Below, piece by piece: positions 25,305 to 34,159 of a stretch of 64,000 nucleotides of DNA. The DNA is taken from positions 1-64,000 of the forward strand of contig DYSP01000005.1 of NCBI GenBank assembly GCA_020718185.1, read 5' to 3'. Below the pieces are notes generated by a model. That model was given only the letters and a program-made list of their open reading frames with translations, did no database searches and was not told where the DNA came from. Position numbers and translations under genes: made by a program. Numbering within the stretch: the stretch's first letter is position 1; the number at the start of each line of letters is the position of its first letter. This stretch comes from Candidatus Odyssella sp. GTDB lineage: Bacteria; Pseudomonadota; Alphaproteobacteria; Paracaedibacterales; Paracaedibacteraceae.

Positions 25305-27362
25305 ATGATGATAACTCTTATTCGCTTTATTTTATTATTTCTATTTTGCTCTACACCTTTAGCTTTTGCAAATCCTATTAAACTTGAACATACAACAGCC
25401 ACTCTTATCAGTGACATCAACCGCATTCAGCCAGGTAAGCCTTTTTGGATAGCCTTAAAATTAGCTCTTAAACCCGAATGGCATACATACTGGATGAATC
25501 CAGGTGATTCTGGTCTGGCCACAACAATTGAATGGACTCTGCCCACTGGTTTTATAGCAAGTCCGATTCATTGGATAGCACCTCATTGGTTGCAAACTAA
25601 ACAACAAATTACCTTTGGGTATGCCAATGAAGCTTTTTATCTTGTTGAAATAACCCCTACCAAAGAAATTAGTGCTCAACCTCAAACACTCACAGCTCAA
25701 GCAAACTGGTTGGCTTGCGGGGAATCATGCGTTCCTGAATCTGCTGAAATCAGCCTAACCTTACCTGTTACCTCTGATGAAGGAGCCCCTGATTACGGTA
25801 AACATCATGCTCTCATCCATCAACTCAAAGATGAACTTCCTCAGCAGTTAACAACAACGGGTGAATTCAATATTCTTGATGAAACCGTTCAGTTTACTGT
25901 CCTTTTGAATGATGAGCCTGTCAAACAAATTGATTCTGTATTACTTTTTCCAACAAAAAATGGGCTTATTAACTATCATACACCTCTCAAATTTTCACTT
26001 GAAAATAACCTCTTAACGATTACTGCCGCAAAGGGGAAGAATCCTCAACTAAGCAACTATGAGACGCTTCTTCAATTCAATGATAAAACAACGCATAAAA
26101 TTTATAATTATTGTTTAATATTTACACAAAAGCAGGTTACCGCACCGATCCACACGCAAGAAGCATTATCTCTTATAACAATTTTGGCATTTGCTTTACT
26201 TGGTGGGTTTATTCTCAATGCCATGCCTTGTGTTTTCCCTATTTTATCCATTAAGGCATTAACAATTACCAAGAAAAAGAAATCCGAATTTAAAAAAATC
26301 CGCGCTCAAGGCTTTATGTACACTATAGGCGTTATCGTTAGTTTTTTGAGTCTAGCATTTTTGCTAATTGCGTTAAAAAAAGGTGGACATTCCATTGGCT
26401 GGGGGTTTCAAATGCAATCCCCTTACTTTGTTACCTTTATGATTTACTTAACATTTTTGATTGGACTTAGCCTTTCAGGGCTTTTTTACATGCCCATTTT
26501 CTTTGGTAATGCTAATGCCGCCATCGAAGAAGGCAGAAAAAGAGATAGCTTTTTGTTAGGCATATTAGCTGTATTGGTTGCAACACCATGCACTGCTCCT
26601 TTCATGGGTGTAGCAATTGGTTATGCCCTTACTCAATCAGCATTAACTATCATTATTGTATTTGTTATGTTAGCTCTAGGATTTGCTATCCCTTACTTAA
26701 TGATCTGCTTGTTCCCTGCTCTGTTAAAATTACTACCTAAATCAGGGCCGTGGATGGAAACATTCAAAGAATCTTTAGCATTTCCAATGTATGCAACCGT
26801 TTTGTGGTTATTGTGGGTTTTGGTTCAACAAAGTGGTTCGCGTGCTTTAATTAGTATTGGCTCAGGCCTTGTGATGATGGCATTTTTCCTGTGGTTATGG
26901 CGAAAACTGCATCTTCAAAAATTAAGTGCTAAAATAATAGCGCTAGCTTGTTTTACAACTGCAAGCTTTTTCCCAATTGTCTATCTTGAACCACCTGTTT
27001 TAAATAAATCAGTACAGACCGAGCCTTTTTCCCAAGCACTTGTTGAGAAATATCAGCGTGAAAAAATTCCGTTTTTTGTAAATGTTACTGCGTCATGGTG
27101 CATTACGTGTAAATATAATGAACTTACCTTAAATGGCGCCTCTGCTGAAGGGTTCTTTAATCAAAAAGAAATCCATTACTTAGAAGCTGATTGGACAAAT
27201 CAAAACACAGAAATTACTAATTTTCTAGAGCAATTTGGCCGCAGTGGTGTTCCATTGTATGTGTATTACCCGGCAAATGCAAAACCCGTTGTGCTTCCTC
27301 AATTGCTTAGTTTTGATATTTTAAAAGCAACAATTGAAACAGCAGATAAAGAACCTAGATAA
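25305..27362 (+). CDS. DsbD/ScsB-like thiol:disulfide interchange protein
   Basis: Passes electrons from cytoplasmic thioredoxin across the inner membrane to periplasmic thiols. The 685 residues have a signal peptide (ending near AFA-NPI), an N-terminal periplasmic domain with the Cys pair CGESC, an eight-helix domain carrying the buried Cys motifs MPCVFPI and ATPCTAPFMG, and a C-terminal thioredoxin domain with WCITC. The cysteine layout is complete. Either of two adjacent ATG codons (25305, 25308) could start it. It is longer than E. coli DsbD and closer to the ScsB branch common in alphaproteobacteria. Confidence 0.88.
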   Translation: MMITLIRFILLFLFCSTPLAFANPIKLEHTTATLISDINRIQPGKPFWIALKLALKPEWHTYWMNPGDSGLATTIEWTLPTGFIASPIHWIAPHWLQTKQQITFGYANEAFYLVEITPTKEISAQPQTLTAQANWLACGESCVPESAEISLTLPVTSDEGAPDYGKHHALIHQLKDELPQQLTTTGEFNILDETVQFTVLLNDEPVKQIDSVLLFPTKNGLINYHTPLKFSLENNLLTITAAKGKNPQLSNYETLLQFNDKTTHKIYNYCLIFTQKQVTAPIHTQEALSLITILAFALLGGFILNAMPCVFPILSIKALTITKKKKSEFKKIRAQGFMYTIGVIVSFLSLAFLLIALKKGGHSIGWGFQMQSPYFVTFMIYLTFLIGLSLSGLFYMPIFFGNANAAIEEGRKRDSFLLGILAVLVATPCTAPFMGVAIGYALTQSALTIIIVFVMLALGFAIPYLMICLFPALLKLLPKSGPWMETFKESLAFPMYATVLWLLWVLVQQSGSRALISIGSGLVMMAFFLWLWRKLHLQKLSAKIIALACFTTASFFPIVYLEPPVLNKSVQTEPFSQALVEKYQREKIPFFVNVTASWCITCKYNELTLNGASAEGFFNQKEIHYLEADWTNQNTEITNFLEQFGRSGVPLYVYYPANAKPVVLPQLLSFDILKATIETADKEPR

Positions 27363-27497
27363 GGAAGTTTGCCTATACCTAAAGAAAAAACGAGCAAAAA
27401 AAAGTATAATATGTTAACTTACCAAAAAATGTACCCGTTGTGATTCTAAATATTGATTTTTGGGTATTTAAAGACACTTTTTCAAGCGATAAGATCG

Positions 27498-28151
27498 ATG
27501 ACAAAAAATTCTACACCTACCAATAAAAAAATACCTCTCCTTAATCTCAACGATGATCAAGAGTTTACCCCATTCCAAGAAAAACTATTACAGCTTAAAA
27601 ATTTTTATGCTAAGGGATCCACATCTGTTGAAAAAGATAGCCCCAAAAAAGTAGTTTCCTCTTCTAAACCTGAAACGTCCTCTTCTCCGGTACCAAAAAT
27701 TGAAAAACCTGAGTTAAAAAAAGATCAAGACGTTAAGAAATTCCAGATGGAGGCGCGTCGCAAAAGATTTGAACAACTCAAATTTGCTCTTGATTGGTTA
27801 GTCGAAAATTATCCTTTATGTTTTAACAAAGAAAATCCACGTCCTTTAAAAAAGCGTATTGAAAAAGATATTTTTATAGATTTACCAGAGGGCTTATCTT
27901 TCTCAAAAATCAGCATACGCGAAGCTCTGCATTATTATACATCATCTTCTCAATATCGTAAAAACCTCATAGAAACTTCTCATCGTTGTAATCTTCAAGG
28001 TGAAATAGGTGAAGAAGTGACGACAAATGAGAAACAACTTGCGCAAGAGCAACTGACTTTATTTATCGCTAAACAAAAAGAGCGAAATCTGCAACGGAAG
28101 AAATTTACCAAAAAACCTGTCTCTGAATCAGCAACTTCTCAAAAAACTTAA
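27498..28151 (+). CDS. ProQ/FinO-domain RNA chaperone
   Basis: From the ATG at 27498 (217 residues; an upstream TTG at 27453 is less likely) the protein has a low-complexity Ser/Pro/Lys-rich N-terminal tail and a ProQ/FinO domain at about residues 90-195, recognised by YPLCF, RPLKKRIEKDI, SIREALHYYTSSSQYRK and GEIGEEVT. ProQ/FinO proteins bind structured 3' ends and sRNA duplexes and act as global RNA chaperones. The tail after the domain is basic. It is a single gene between the DsbD-like protein and an efflux pump. Confidence 0.82.
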   Translation: MTKNSTPTNKKIPLLNLNDDQEFTPFQEKLLQLKNFYAKGSTSVEKDSPKKVVSSSKPETSSSPVPKIEKPELKKDQDVKKFQMEARRKRFEQLKFALDWLVENYPLCFNKENPRPLKKRIEKDIFIDLPEGLSFSKISIREALHYYTSSSQYRKNLIETSHRCNLQGEIGEEVTTNEKQLAQEQLTLFIAKQKERNLQRKKFTKKPVSESATSQKT

Positions 28152-28166
28152 TTCCGATTCTAATAT

Positions 28167-28195
28167 GGGGAGAAATTAATCAGTAATTTCCCCCC
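28167..28195 (+). terminator. Possible terminator after the ProQ-domain gene
   Basis: A 12-bp stem with one mismatch (GGGGAGAAATTA, 28167-28178, with TAATTTCCCCCC, 28184-28195) lies 15 bp after the stop. The tail is only moderately T-rich. Confidence 0.45.
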
Positions 28196-28399
28196 TACTT
28201 TATAAAATTTTCTTACCATTAACTTTAAATCTTTGTTATGCTTGTAAAATAATTTTTATAAACTATGTTTCACAAGTTAGGGAATACCATGAAAACAATT
28301 GTTGTTGTGTAAGTTATAAAAGCCAGATCGTTAATGATGCCGTATTTTTATGTACAGCAAACACTGCTTTTATATCTATTTTACAACATCGAGGTTTTT

Positions 28400-29614
28400 A
28401 TGACCAAATTAATACACGTGCCTGCTCTTTGGCTGATTACGCTCATTGTAGGCTTACCTTTTCTTTCTGAAACGGTTTACACACCTTCTTTACCTGAAAT
28501 TGCACAAAGTCTTAACATCAGCGATTCGATGGCAGAATATACACTGACCATCTATCTATTTGGCTTTGCTGTCGGCACCCTAGTTTGGGGGAAAATTTCT
28601 GACATTTGGGGACGTAAACCTGCCCTTATCTGCGGCCTTAGCATCTATATTTTAGCCTGCTTGGGATGTTATTTTTCTACATCCATTGAATGGTTAATGC
28701 TCAGTCGCTTTATCCAGGCTTTTGGTGGCAGTACTGGTAGTGTCTTGGGTCAGGCCATTTGCCGAGATGCTTTTAAAGGAGCATCGCTTGGAAAAATATA
28801 TTCATCCGTGGGCAGTTCAATGGCCATCTTCCCTGCCATCGGCCCTGTTGTTGGCGGATTAATTGCTCAAAATTTTGATTGGTCTCTCATTTTCATTTTC
28901 TTAATGTTGTGTGGCAGTTTTATTGTGGGCTGTGTCTTTACAAAACTTTCAGAAACACACACAAAAGAAAACCGTCAACCTATTATCATAATGGATGTCC
29001 TTAAAAAAATGGTCACAGACAAAAAAGTCATTGGCTTTGGCCTGCTGGTAGCAGGCTGCAACGGCATTAGTTTTAGCTATTACGCAGAGGGATCATTCTA
29101 CTTAATTGAAATGCTACATCTTACTCCCAGCCTTTACGGATGTACGTTTATTGCACTCTCTGCCGCAGCCATGGCGGGGGGGCTTATTTCGCGTCGCCTG
29201 CACAATAGTTATGATTCTCTTACTATTTTATACATTGGCTTAGTTATCGTCTTGTGTGGTGGCGCACTGTTCAGTGGTGGCATTTTACTAACTTGTATCA
29301 CCCCTTTACCTGAATATATATTAATCAGCATTACCGTTGGCTGCATGGTGTTGATCATGGGAGGAAATTGTATTATTACATCCAATGCTCTGTCTTCGGC
29401 CTTGATGAATTATAAAGATTGCATTGGCACGGCATCTTCACTCTTTGGCTTTTCTTATTACTGCGTTGTGTCATTGATGACGGCGGGAATGGGTCTATTG
29501 CATAATGATACCTTATTCCCTATGCCTCTTTATTTTCTGAGCACTGCTCTATTAATGTTTATTGTTTTTGTTAAAATGATTCGGCCAAAAAAGGCTCATG
29601 CCATAGTCAATTAA
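28400..29614 (+). CDS. MFS transporter, Bcr/CflA drug-efflux type
   Basis: A 404-residue, twelve-helix major facilitator with the DHA1/Bcr-CflA features: TVYTPSLPEIAQSL in helix 1, the motif-A-like GKISDIWGRKPAL between helices 2 and 3, and RFIQAFGGSTGSVLGQAICRD in helix 4. Family members export chloramphenicol, bicyclomycin or sulfonamides; here the substrate is unknown. The ATG at 28400 with GAGG upstream is the best start. A seven-codon reading frame with a ribosome-binding site lies about 110 bp upstream. Confidence 0.85.
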   Translation: MTKLIHVPALWLITLIVGLPFLSETVYTPSLPEIAQSLNISDSMAEYTLTIYLFGFAVGTLVWGKISDIWGRKPALICGLSIYILACLGCYFSTSIEWLMLSRFIQAFGGSTGSVLGQAICRDAFKGASLGKIYSSVGSSMAIFPAIGPVVGGLIAQNFDWSLIFIFLMLCGSFIVGCVFTKLSETHTKENRQPIIIMDVLKKMVTDKKVIGFGLLVAGCNGISFSYYAEGSFYLIEMLHLTPSLYGCTFIALSAAAMAGGLISRRLHNSYDSLTILYIGLVIVLCGGALFSGGILLTCITPLPEYILISITVGCMVLIMGGNCIITSNALSSALMNYKDCIGTASSLFGFSYYCVVSLMTAGMGLLHNDTLFPMPLYFLSTALLMFIVFVKMIRPKKAHAIVN

Positions 29615-29625
29615 ATTAAAAACGA

Positions 29626-29656
29626 CAGCCCCGCAATAACGGGGCTGATTTATTTT
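29626..29656. terminator. Terminator after the MFS gene
   Basis: A perfect 8-bp GC-rich stem (CAGCCCCG/CGGGGCTG, 29626-29633 and 29640-29647) with a 6-nt loop is followed on the plus strand by ATTTATTTT. On the minus strand it is followed by GTTTTTAATTT, so it may also serve the tRNA-Ser at 29738-29829. Confidence 0.8.
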
Positions 29657-29737
29657 CAATGAATTGCCTGTAGGTATAAAGATTTTTACGATGAATATTG
29701 AAAAATAGAAATATGGAATTTAAATAGTAAATTTTTG

Positions 29738-29829
29738 TGGCGGAGGGGATGGGATTCGAACCCACGATACACGTTTCCGCGTATAACGGTTTAGCAAACC
29801 GCCGCCTTCAGCCTCTCGGCCACCCCTCC
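29738..29829 (-). tRNA. tRNA-Ser(GCU)
   Basis: On the minus strand: acceptor GGAGGGG/CCCCTCC, D-arm GCCGAGAGGC, anticodon stem-loop GGTTTGCTAAACC (anticodon GCT), a long variable arm, T-arm GGGTTCGAATCCC, discriminator G and encoded CCA. Class II length (92 nt) confirms serine. Confidence 0.95.
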
Positions 29830-29968
29830 TGGTTGATTACAATCTACTCATCTCTCTTGCATCTGTCAATTTCAAATTCATATACTTTCAAAAAATTGTT
29901 GTAATTTTATAAATAATGATTATCTGCTAAAAACAATATCAACTATAAGTAAAATAGGCTTCTATAAA

Positions 29969-31063
29969 ATGGCACTTGATTTCTTTAAAAATTCCTTGAA
30001 AATTTGCGGGATATTTCTTTTTGTACAAATGGCTCACTCAGCAGATGATTCATTCGAAGCTGTTGCACAACACCAACAAAGATTAGCCGAAAAACCAATT
30101 CAATCATTTAATACAGAAAATCAAGAGCAGCCCACTTTGAAGGCTGAAGTAAAATTAGAGGATGCTGAAGAAAAAGGCGACCCAACCAAACTTGCAGGTG
30201 ATTATAGAAAAATAATACAAACACAAGAAGAAAAACCTTCAGAAGTAAAAGCACTCACTGCAATCAAATTAGCCGCTTTACTTATACAACAAGGTATACC
30301 ACTGAATGAAGAAGACGAAGTATTGCTTAAAAGGGAGGCGGAACGAAAGGATGTTATTAATTATCAACTTATACTCAATCTAGGAATTTTATTAAAACAA
30401 AAACCCAAAGAAGCTAATGAATTGTATACGACCTTAATAAAAAGAGTGATAACAGAATCTAACTTAGATAGCACTTTGATACTCGACATAGTTGCTGCCT
30501 TTGAAAAACTTAACCATTTCAACCACGTTGCAATGCTCTGTAGAGCATTAATAACAACAAAGAAAGAGAATATATTAAATCGGTTAGTGATTTTTTCCAT
30601 AAACCGATTAGCATTTTTGTCAATGTCGCAGAGTATCTCATTTGATAAAAAAGAGCAAACTCTGTTACAAACATTAGCAGAAAAAGGCAATATTAACGCT
30701 ATGACAAATTTTGCATGTTACTTGACTACAATGCAAAATTTTCATCAGGCAGAAGTGTGGTTGATGAAAGCCTTAAAATTAGAAACAAGAATGACATTGG
30801 ATGAGGCCAACAACATTAAATTTTACTTAGCAATAATGGCCATTCGACAAGATAAACCAATGAGTGAAAATATAATTGAATGGCTCAGTAGAGAAGAAAA
30901 CGCAAAAATAAGGTGCGCTGTGGAAATTGAAAAATATGAGCGCGCTAAACAAAAAGCAAAAGAAGACATCAAAAGAGAAAAAGCAGCGCGGGAATTACTT
31001 GAACAAGAACCATCTCGCAAAAAAAAAGAAATCAATAACTTCACAAAAAGAAACGACATCTAA
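29969..31063 (+). CDS. N-terminal part of a secreted helical-repeat/coiled-coil protein, frame lost at an A9 run
   Basis: Has a signal peptide (MALDFFKNSLKICGIFLFVQ... cut near AHSADD), an acidic segment, then an alpha-helical repeat region (about residues 95-320) resembling TPR/Sel1 solenoids, including FACYLTTMQNFHQAEVWLMK. It then enters a Lys/Glu coiled coil. The frame stops soon after an A9 run (31019-31027). One fewer A would join it without interruption to the following reading frame, giving one protein of about 771 residues. I do not recognise a specific family. The layout fits a secreted or surface host-interaction protein, but that is inference. Confidence 0.65.
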   Translation: MALDFFKNSLKICGIFLFVQMAHSADDSFEAVAQHQQRLAEKPIQSFNTENQEQPTLKAEVKLEDAEEKGDPTKLAGDYRKIIQTQEEKPSEVKALTAIKLAALLIQQGIPLNEEDEVLLKREAERKDVINYQLILNLGILLKQKPKEANELYTTLIKRVITESNLDSTLILDIVAAFEKLNHFNHVAMLCRALITTKKENILNRLVIFSINRLAFLSMSQSISFDKKEQTLLQTLAEKGNINAMTNFACYLTTMQNFHQAEVWLMKALKLETRMTLDEANNIKFYLAIMAIRQDKPMSENIIEWLSREENAKIRCAVEIEKYERAKQKAKEDIKREKAARELLEQEPSRKKKEINNFTKRNDI

Positions 31064-32285
31064 AATAAAGAAAACAAAATCTTTCCTTATAAAACATGTC
31101 CAACAAACGCAAGAAGAAACTAAAAAAGTACAACAGGTTTCTACTCAAATAACAGAATATACTCAAAAGGAACAAGAAGCTTCTCGCAAAGCACAACAAG
31201 CTCTACAAGAGGGAAATAATGTTGCAGCAACTACAGCGACCCATGAGGCAGAAGAATTTCTTCAACAATTAAGACAATCCTATCTTCTCGCACAAGAGTT
31301 ACAAAATAAAATACGACGCAATCTCAAAACGACAACAAAAACATTTCGTATAGTAGAGGAAGAAACTCAGATGCTACGTGAGCAAAAAACGTCTTGTGAA
31401 CAGGCAAAAACAGTTGAAGAAGAAGCATCTAAAACTGAAACGACTAGTATAGAGCCTAGTGTAGAACCTAGCACCACAACTACTCCTAATGAAGCTCGAG
31501 AACTTGAAATGCTTAGAAGAACTGCACAAAAAGAAAATCGCAAAACAGAAGAAGCTGATAAAGAAAAACAAGCGCGTATAGCAAGAGAGATTCGTAAAGA
31601 AGAAGAGGAAACTCGTAAGAAAGAAGTAATTCACAAAGCTGCAGAAACTTACGTTTCAAGAAAAGCACATAGAGCAGCAGCAGCTCGTAAAACAGCAGAG
31701 AAAGATGCAGCTCGTAAGGCAAAGGAAGCAGCAGCTCATATACTAGAGCAAGCAGAAATAGAAAGAAGTGATCGTATAACAAAAACAACTCGTATATTAG
31801 AAGAAGAAGCCCGCAAAACAGAAGAGAAAGAAGCCATTTATAAAGAACAGCAAGCTCATATTAAACTTGGAACATCAACAAGGGTACCTAATTCACAATT
31901 AGCTACTGAATTACACCAACAAGCTGTAACTTCAGAAATCAACACAATGTGTCGTCAAATTCAAGCATTAATTGGTGAAAGTGTTTTGTTCTCGGAAAAA
32001 GATGGAGATATTGCCTATACCACTGGCCTTATTCATGCAGGGTTACATTGGCCGAATTTTCCAAATGCTCATGATGATGACAAAGCATTTCATGCTTTTC
32101 AGTTAGGCGCAGAATTAGGTCATAAAGACAGTCAATTTGAATATGCCTTGCATTTGTTTTCTGGCACGCCCAATCAACAACAACAAGCCAAAGCTCTCTT
32201 ACTCAGTCTGGATGAAAAAACATATCATACAGCTCATTACTTAAAAAGTTTGAAGGAAAAAATGCAAGCAACAAGACAACAATGA
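30936..32285 (+). CDS. C-terminal part of the same gene: long coiled coil with a terminal Sel1-like repeat
   Basis: Only the portion after the A9 run (from about 31028) looks like the true coding frame. Upstream of that, the first 30 or so codons are the out-of-frame shadow of the preceding gene. There is no ATG between the run and about 31370, and no ribosome-binding site, so independent translation is unlikely. The protein is a highly charged Ala/Glu/Lys/Arg coiled coil of about 300 residues that ends in a Sel1-like unit (DDDKAFHAFQLGAELGHKDSQ... then EYALHLFSG). Best read as the 3' half of one gene that starts at 29969. Confidence 0.6.
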   Translation: MSALNKKQKKTSKEKKQRGNYLNKNHLAKKKKSITSQKETTSKIKKTKSFLIKHVQQTQEETKKVQQVSTQITEYTQKEQEASRKAQQALQEGNNVAATTATHEAEEFLQQLRQSYLLAQELQNKIRRNLKTTTKTFRIVEEETQMLREQKTSCEQAKTVEEEASKTETTSIEPSVEPSTTTTPNEARELEMLRRTAQKENRKTEEADKEKQARIAREIRKEEEETRKKEVIHKAAETYVSRKAHRAAAARKTAEKDAARKAKEAAAHILEQAEIERSDRITKTTRILEEEARKTEEKEAIYKEQQAHIKLGTSTRVPNSQLATELHQQAVTSEINTMCRQIQALIGESVLFSEKDGDIAYTTGLIHAGLHWPNFPNAHDDDKAFHAFQLGAELGHKDSQFEYALHLFSGTPNQQQQAKALLLSLDEKTYHTAHYLKSLKEKMQATRQQ

Positions 32286-32292
32286 TAAATTA

Positions 32293-32322
32293 TCCCAGTT
32301 CAGATTATTTTTTGAGCTGGGA
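32293..32322. terminator. Convergent terminator hairpin between the Sel1 gene and folE
   Basis: A 9-bp stem (TCCCAGTTC with GAGCTGGGA, one G-U pair) lies in the 51-bp gap between two convergent genes. The tails are AT-rich but not a clean T run on either strand. Confidence 0.5.
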
Positions 32323-32336
32323 ATAAAATCAACATC

Positions 32337-32960
32337 TTATAAAAGCATATTATCTTGCATTTGAATCATTGAGAGAACTTCTCGACGTAACGCTGGTTCA
32401 GTTTTAAATATCCCCGTCATATGGCTAGTTAGCATTGCCATACCTTGCTTATGAACGCCCCGCGTGCTCATACAATGATGAGTTGCTTCGATAAGAACAG
32501 CTACCCCTTGAGGTATTAAAACTTCTTGAATCGCTTGGGCAATTTCGATAGTCATTTTTTCTTGAATTTGCAGTCGCTTGGCAAAAATATCGACAACACG
32601 CGCAAGCTTACTGATGCCTACCACGCGATTCGCCGGCAGATAAGCCACATGAACTTTGCCAACAATCGGGGATAAATGATGCTCACAATGTGATTCAAAA
32701 CGAATATCTCGAAGCAAAACAATTTCATCATATCCACCAACTTCTTCAAACGTACGTGCCAAATAATCACTAGGATCAATCTTATAGCCTGAAAAATATT
32801 CCTCATAAGCTCGCACAACTCGGCTTGGTGTTTCCATCAATCCTTCTCGTATCGGATTATCGCCAGCCCAACGCAATAATGTGCGAACCGCCTCTTCTGC
32901 TTCAGCACGTGACGGTTTACCTTCATTGTGTTGCGCTGCTAAAGAATCTTCATAACTCAT
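32337..32960 (-). CDS. folE: GTP cyclohydrolase I
   Basis: First step of tetrahydrofolate synthesis from GTP. The 207-residue protein has the zinc- and substrate-binding segments [21 protein letters not shown] and [10 protein letters not shown] (Cys-His-Cys zinc ligands), and [17 protein letters not shown]. Normal length. apaG lies 32 bp upstream on the same strand. Confidence 0.96.
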   Translation of the reverse strand: MSYEDSLAAQHNEGKPSRAEAEEAVRTLLRWAGDNPIREGLMETPSRVVRAYEEYFSGYKIDPSDYLARTFEEVGGYDEIVLLRDIRFESHCEHHLSPIVGKVHVAYLPANRVVGISKLARVVDIFAKRLQIQEKMTIEIAQAIQEVLIPQGVAVLIEATHHCMSTRGVHKQGMAMLTSHMTGIFKTEPALRREVLSMIQMQDNMLL

Positions 32961-32992
32961 ACTTATCTACTCACGATTATTTTTTGATTTTT

Positions 32993-33400
32993 TTAATTTA
33001 ATAAAATGGGTTGATAGGGACTATCTAAGGAAAAAGCAGGGATATCAACTAAAAAAGTTTCCCCATTTAATTTTTCCATTTCATATTGCCCAACCATAAT
33101 TCCAGAAGGTGTAGAAAGAGGCGTACCGCTCGTATATTCAAATACTTCGCCAGGTAAAATGGTAGGATTTTCACCAATAACCCCTGCCCCTTTGATTTCC
33201 TGACGACGACCATAAGCATCAGTAATAATCCAATGCCGCTTTTTAAGCTGAATCGTCTCAGCACTCAAATTTTCAATGCGCACATGATACGCCCAAAGGT
33301 AATGATTTTCCTCGGGTGACGATTGACCATCAAGATAAATTGGAAAAACCGTAATTTTTACAAATTTTGTGGTTTGAGTATAAACTGGATCCAAACTCAT
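32993..33400 (-). CDS. apaG: ApaG-domain protein
   Basis: A 135-residue single fibronectin-III-like ApaG domain with [27 protein letters not shown]-like [22 protein letters not shown] and the [13 protein letters not shown] segment. ApaG is linked to cobalt and magnesium resistance in Salmonella, and its biochemical role is not settled. Probably cotranscribed with folE. Confidence 0.92.
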   Translation of the reverse strand: MSLDPVYTQTTKFVKITVFPIYLDGQSSPEENHYLWAYHVRIENLSAETIQLKKRHWIITDAYGRRQEIKGAGVIGENPTILPGEVFEYTSGTPLSTPSGIMVGQYEMEKLNGETFLVDIPAFSLDSPYQPILLN

Positions 33401-33487
33401 TTAACATCTACAAATTAATTTCTTTCTACCTTATAGTACAGTATGATTATATAAAAAATCACTAAAAACGTTCACCTTGGGGGTTTT

Positions 33488-33850
33488 ATGGCCGAAAAAT
33501 TTGATGAATTTATGGAAGAAGTCGAAAAAGACATTCGCCAAGAAAAATATATGAACCTATGGAATCGCTATGGCAAGCTTTTAACAGGCATAGCTGTGAT
33601 CGGCCTTGTCTGCCTTATTGGCTATAATTTAAAGTCGCAATATGACTTTCGTCAACGCAGCAAAGCTTCTGACATTTTGATTGGTGCGCAAGACTATGCT
33701 GCGGACAATCGCCATACTGATGCCATTAGCGCCTTAAAAAATTTAGCCGACAACACAGTTACGCCCTATGCTATTTTAGCAAAACTTAACGAAGCAGGTG
33801 TACTTAGTACGGGTGAGGCAGCACAAAAAAAAAACGACGGGTATTCATAA
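33488..33850 (+). CDS. TPR_21/YfgM-like membrane protein, 5' part, frame lost at an A10 run
   Basis: The first 120 residues begin with an acidic/basic helix (DEFMEEVEKDIRQEKY), one membrane helix (about 36-54) and the start of a TPR_21-type repeat (ASDILIGAQDYAADNRH). This is the alphaproteobacterial relative of YfgM, an inner-membrane protein that works with the Sec/BAM chaperone network. The frame ends just after an A10 run (33825-33834). With nine A it would continue into the next frame for a total of about 212 residues, the usual size of this family. Confidence 0.75.
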   Translation: MAEKFDEFMEEVEKDIRQEKYMNLWNRYGKLLTGIAVIGLVCLIGYNLKSQYDFRQRSKASDILIGAQDYAADNRHTDAISALKNLADNTVTPYAILAKLNEAGVLSTGEAAQKKNDGYS

Positions 33851-34127
33851 AGTATGGTATGACATTGCTGTTTATAAAAAAATTGCTCTTGAATGTGACC
33901 AATCTGATGCAAACTTTGACAATTTACTTAAAGAGATTGAGGGAATTGACATAGAACATTCTCCATTTGCTGCACTTATTGCTGAACTTAAAGGCGTTAT
34001 TTTGTTTAAAAAGGGTGACAAAACTCAAGCCGGTGATATTTTTGTAAAACTTGCTCAAAGCAAAACAGCCCCTGAAGGTGTGATAATGCGCAGCCAACTT
34101 ATGGCTCAGATTATTAGCGCCAGCTAA
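33798..34127 (+). pseudogene. 3' part of the TPR_21/YfgM-like gene in the other frame
   Basis: From about 33835 this frame carries the missing C-terminal half of the TPR protein (WYDIAVYKKIALECDQ, LKGVILFKKGDKTQAGDIF, MRSQLMAQII). Codons before the A10 run are out-of-frame shadow. No credible start follows the run, so it is translated only if the run is read as nine A (slippage), or if the sequence here has one A too many. Its TAA stop (34125-34127) is also the first three bases of the target duplication of the element inserted next to it. Confidence 0.7.
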
Positions 34128-34131
34128 ATTA

Positions 34132-34159
34132 ACGTGAACTCGATATAAAGAATTGACGT
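34132..34159. repeat. 28-bp remnant of an element end, flanked by target duplications
   Basis: This 28-bp block lies between two copies of TAAATTA (34125-34131 and 34160-34166). It resembles the right end of the 193-bp element in reverse orientation (GATATAA-GAATTG) rather than its left end. It looks like the footprint of an earlier insertion or excision at the same site. Confidence 0.6.

Noticed and set aside
29510-29525. CTATTGCATAATGATA inside the MFS gene, similar to the element ends
   Set aside because: It is in frame and encodes an ordinary stretch of a conserved transporter, with no inverted partner nearby; chance similarity.
30927-31027. First 33 codons of the frame that continues into the coiled-coil half
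   Set aside because: They are out of frame with the genuine 5' gene and have no ribosome-binding site; the true coding frame there is that of 29969.
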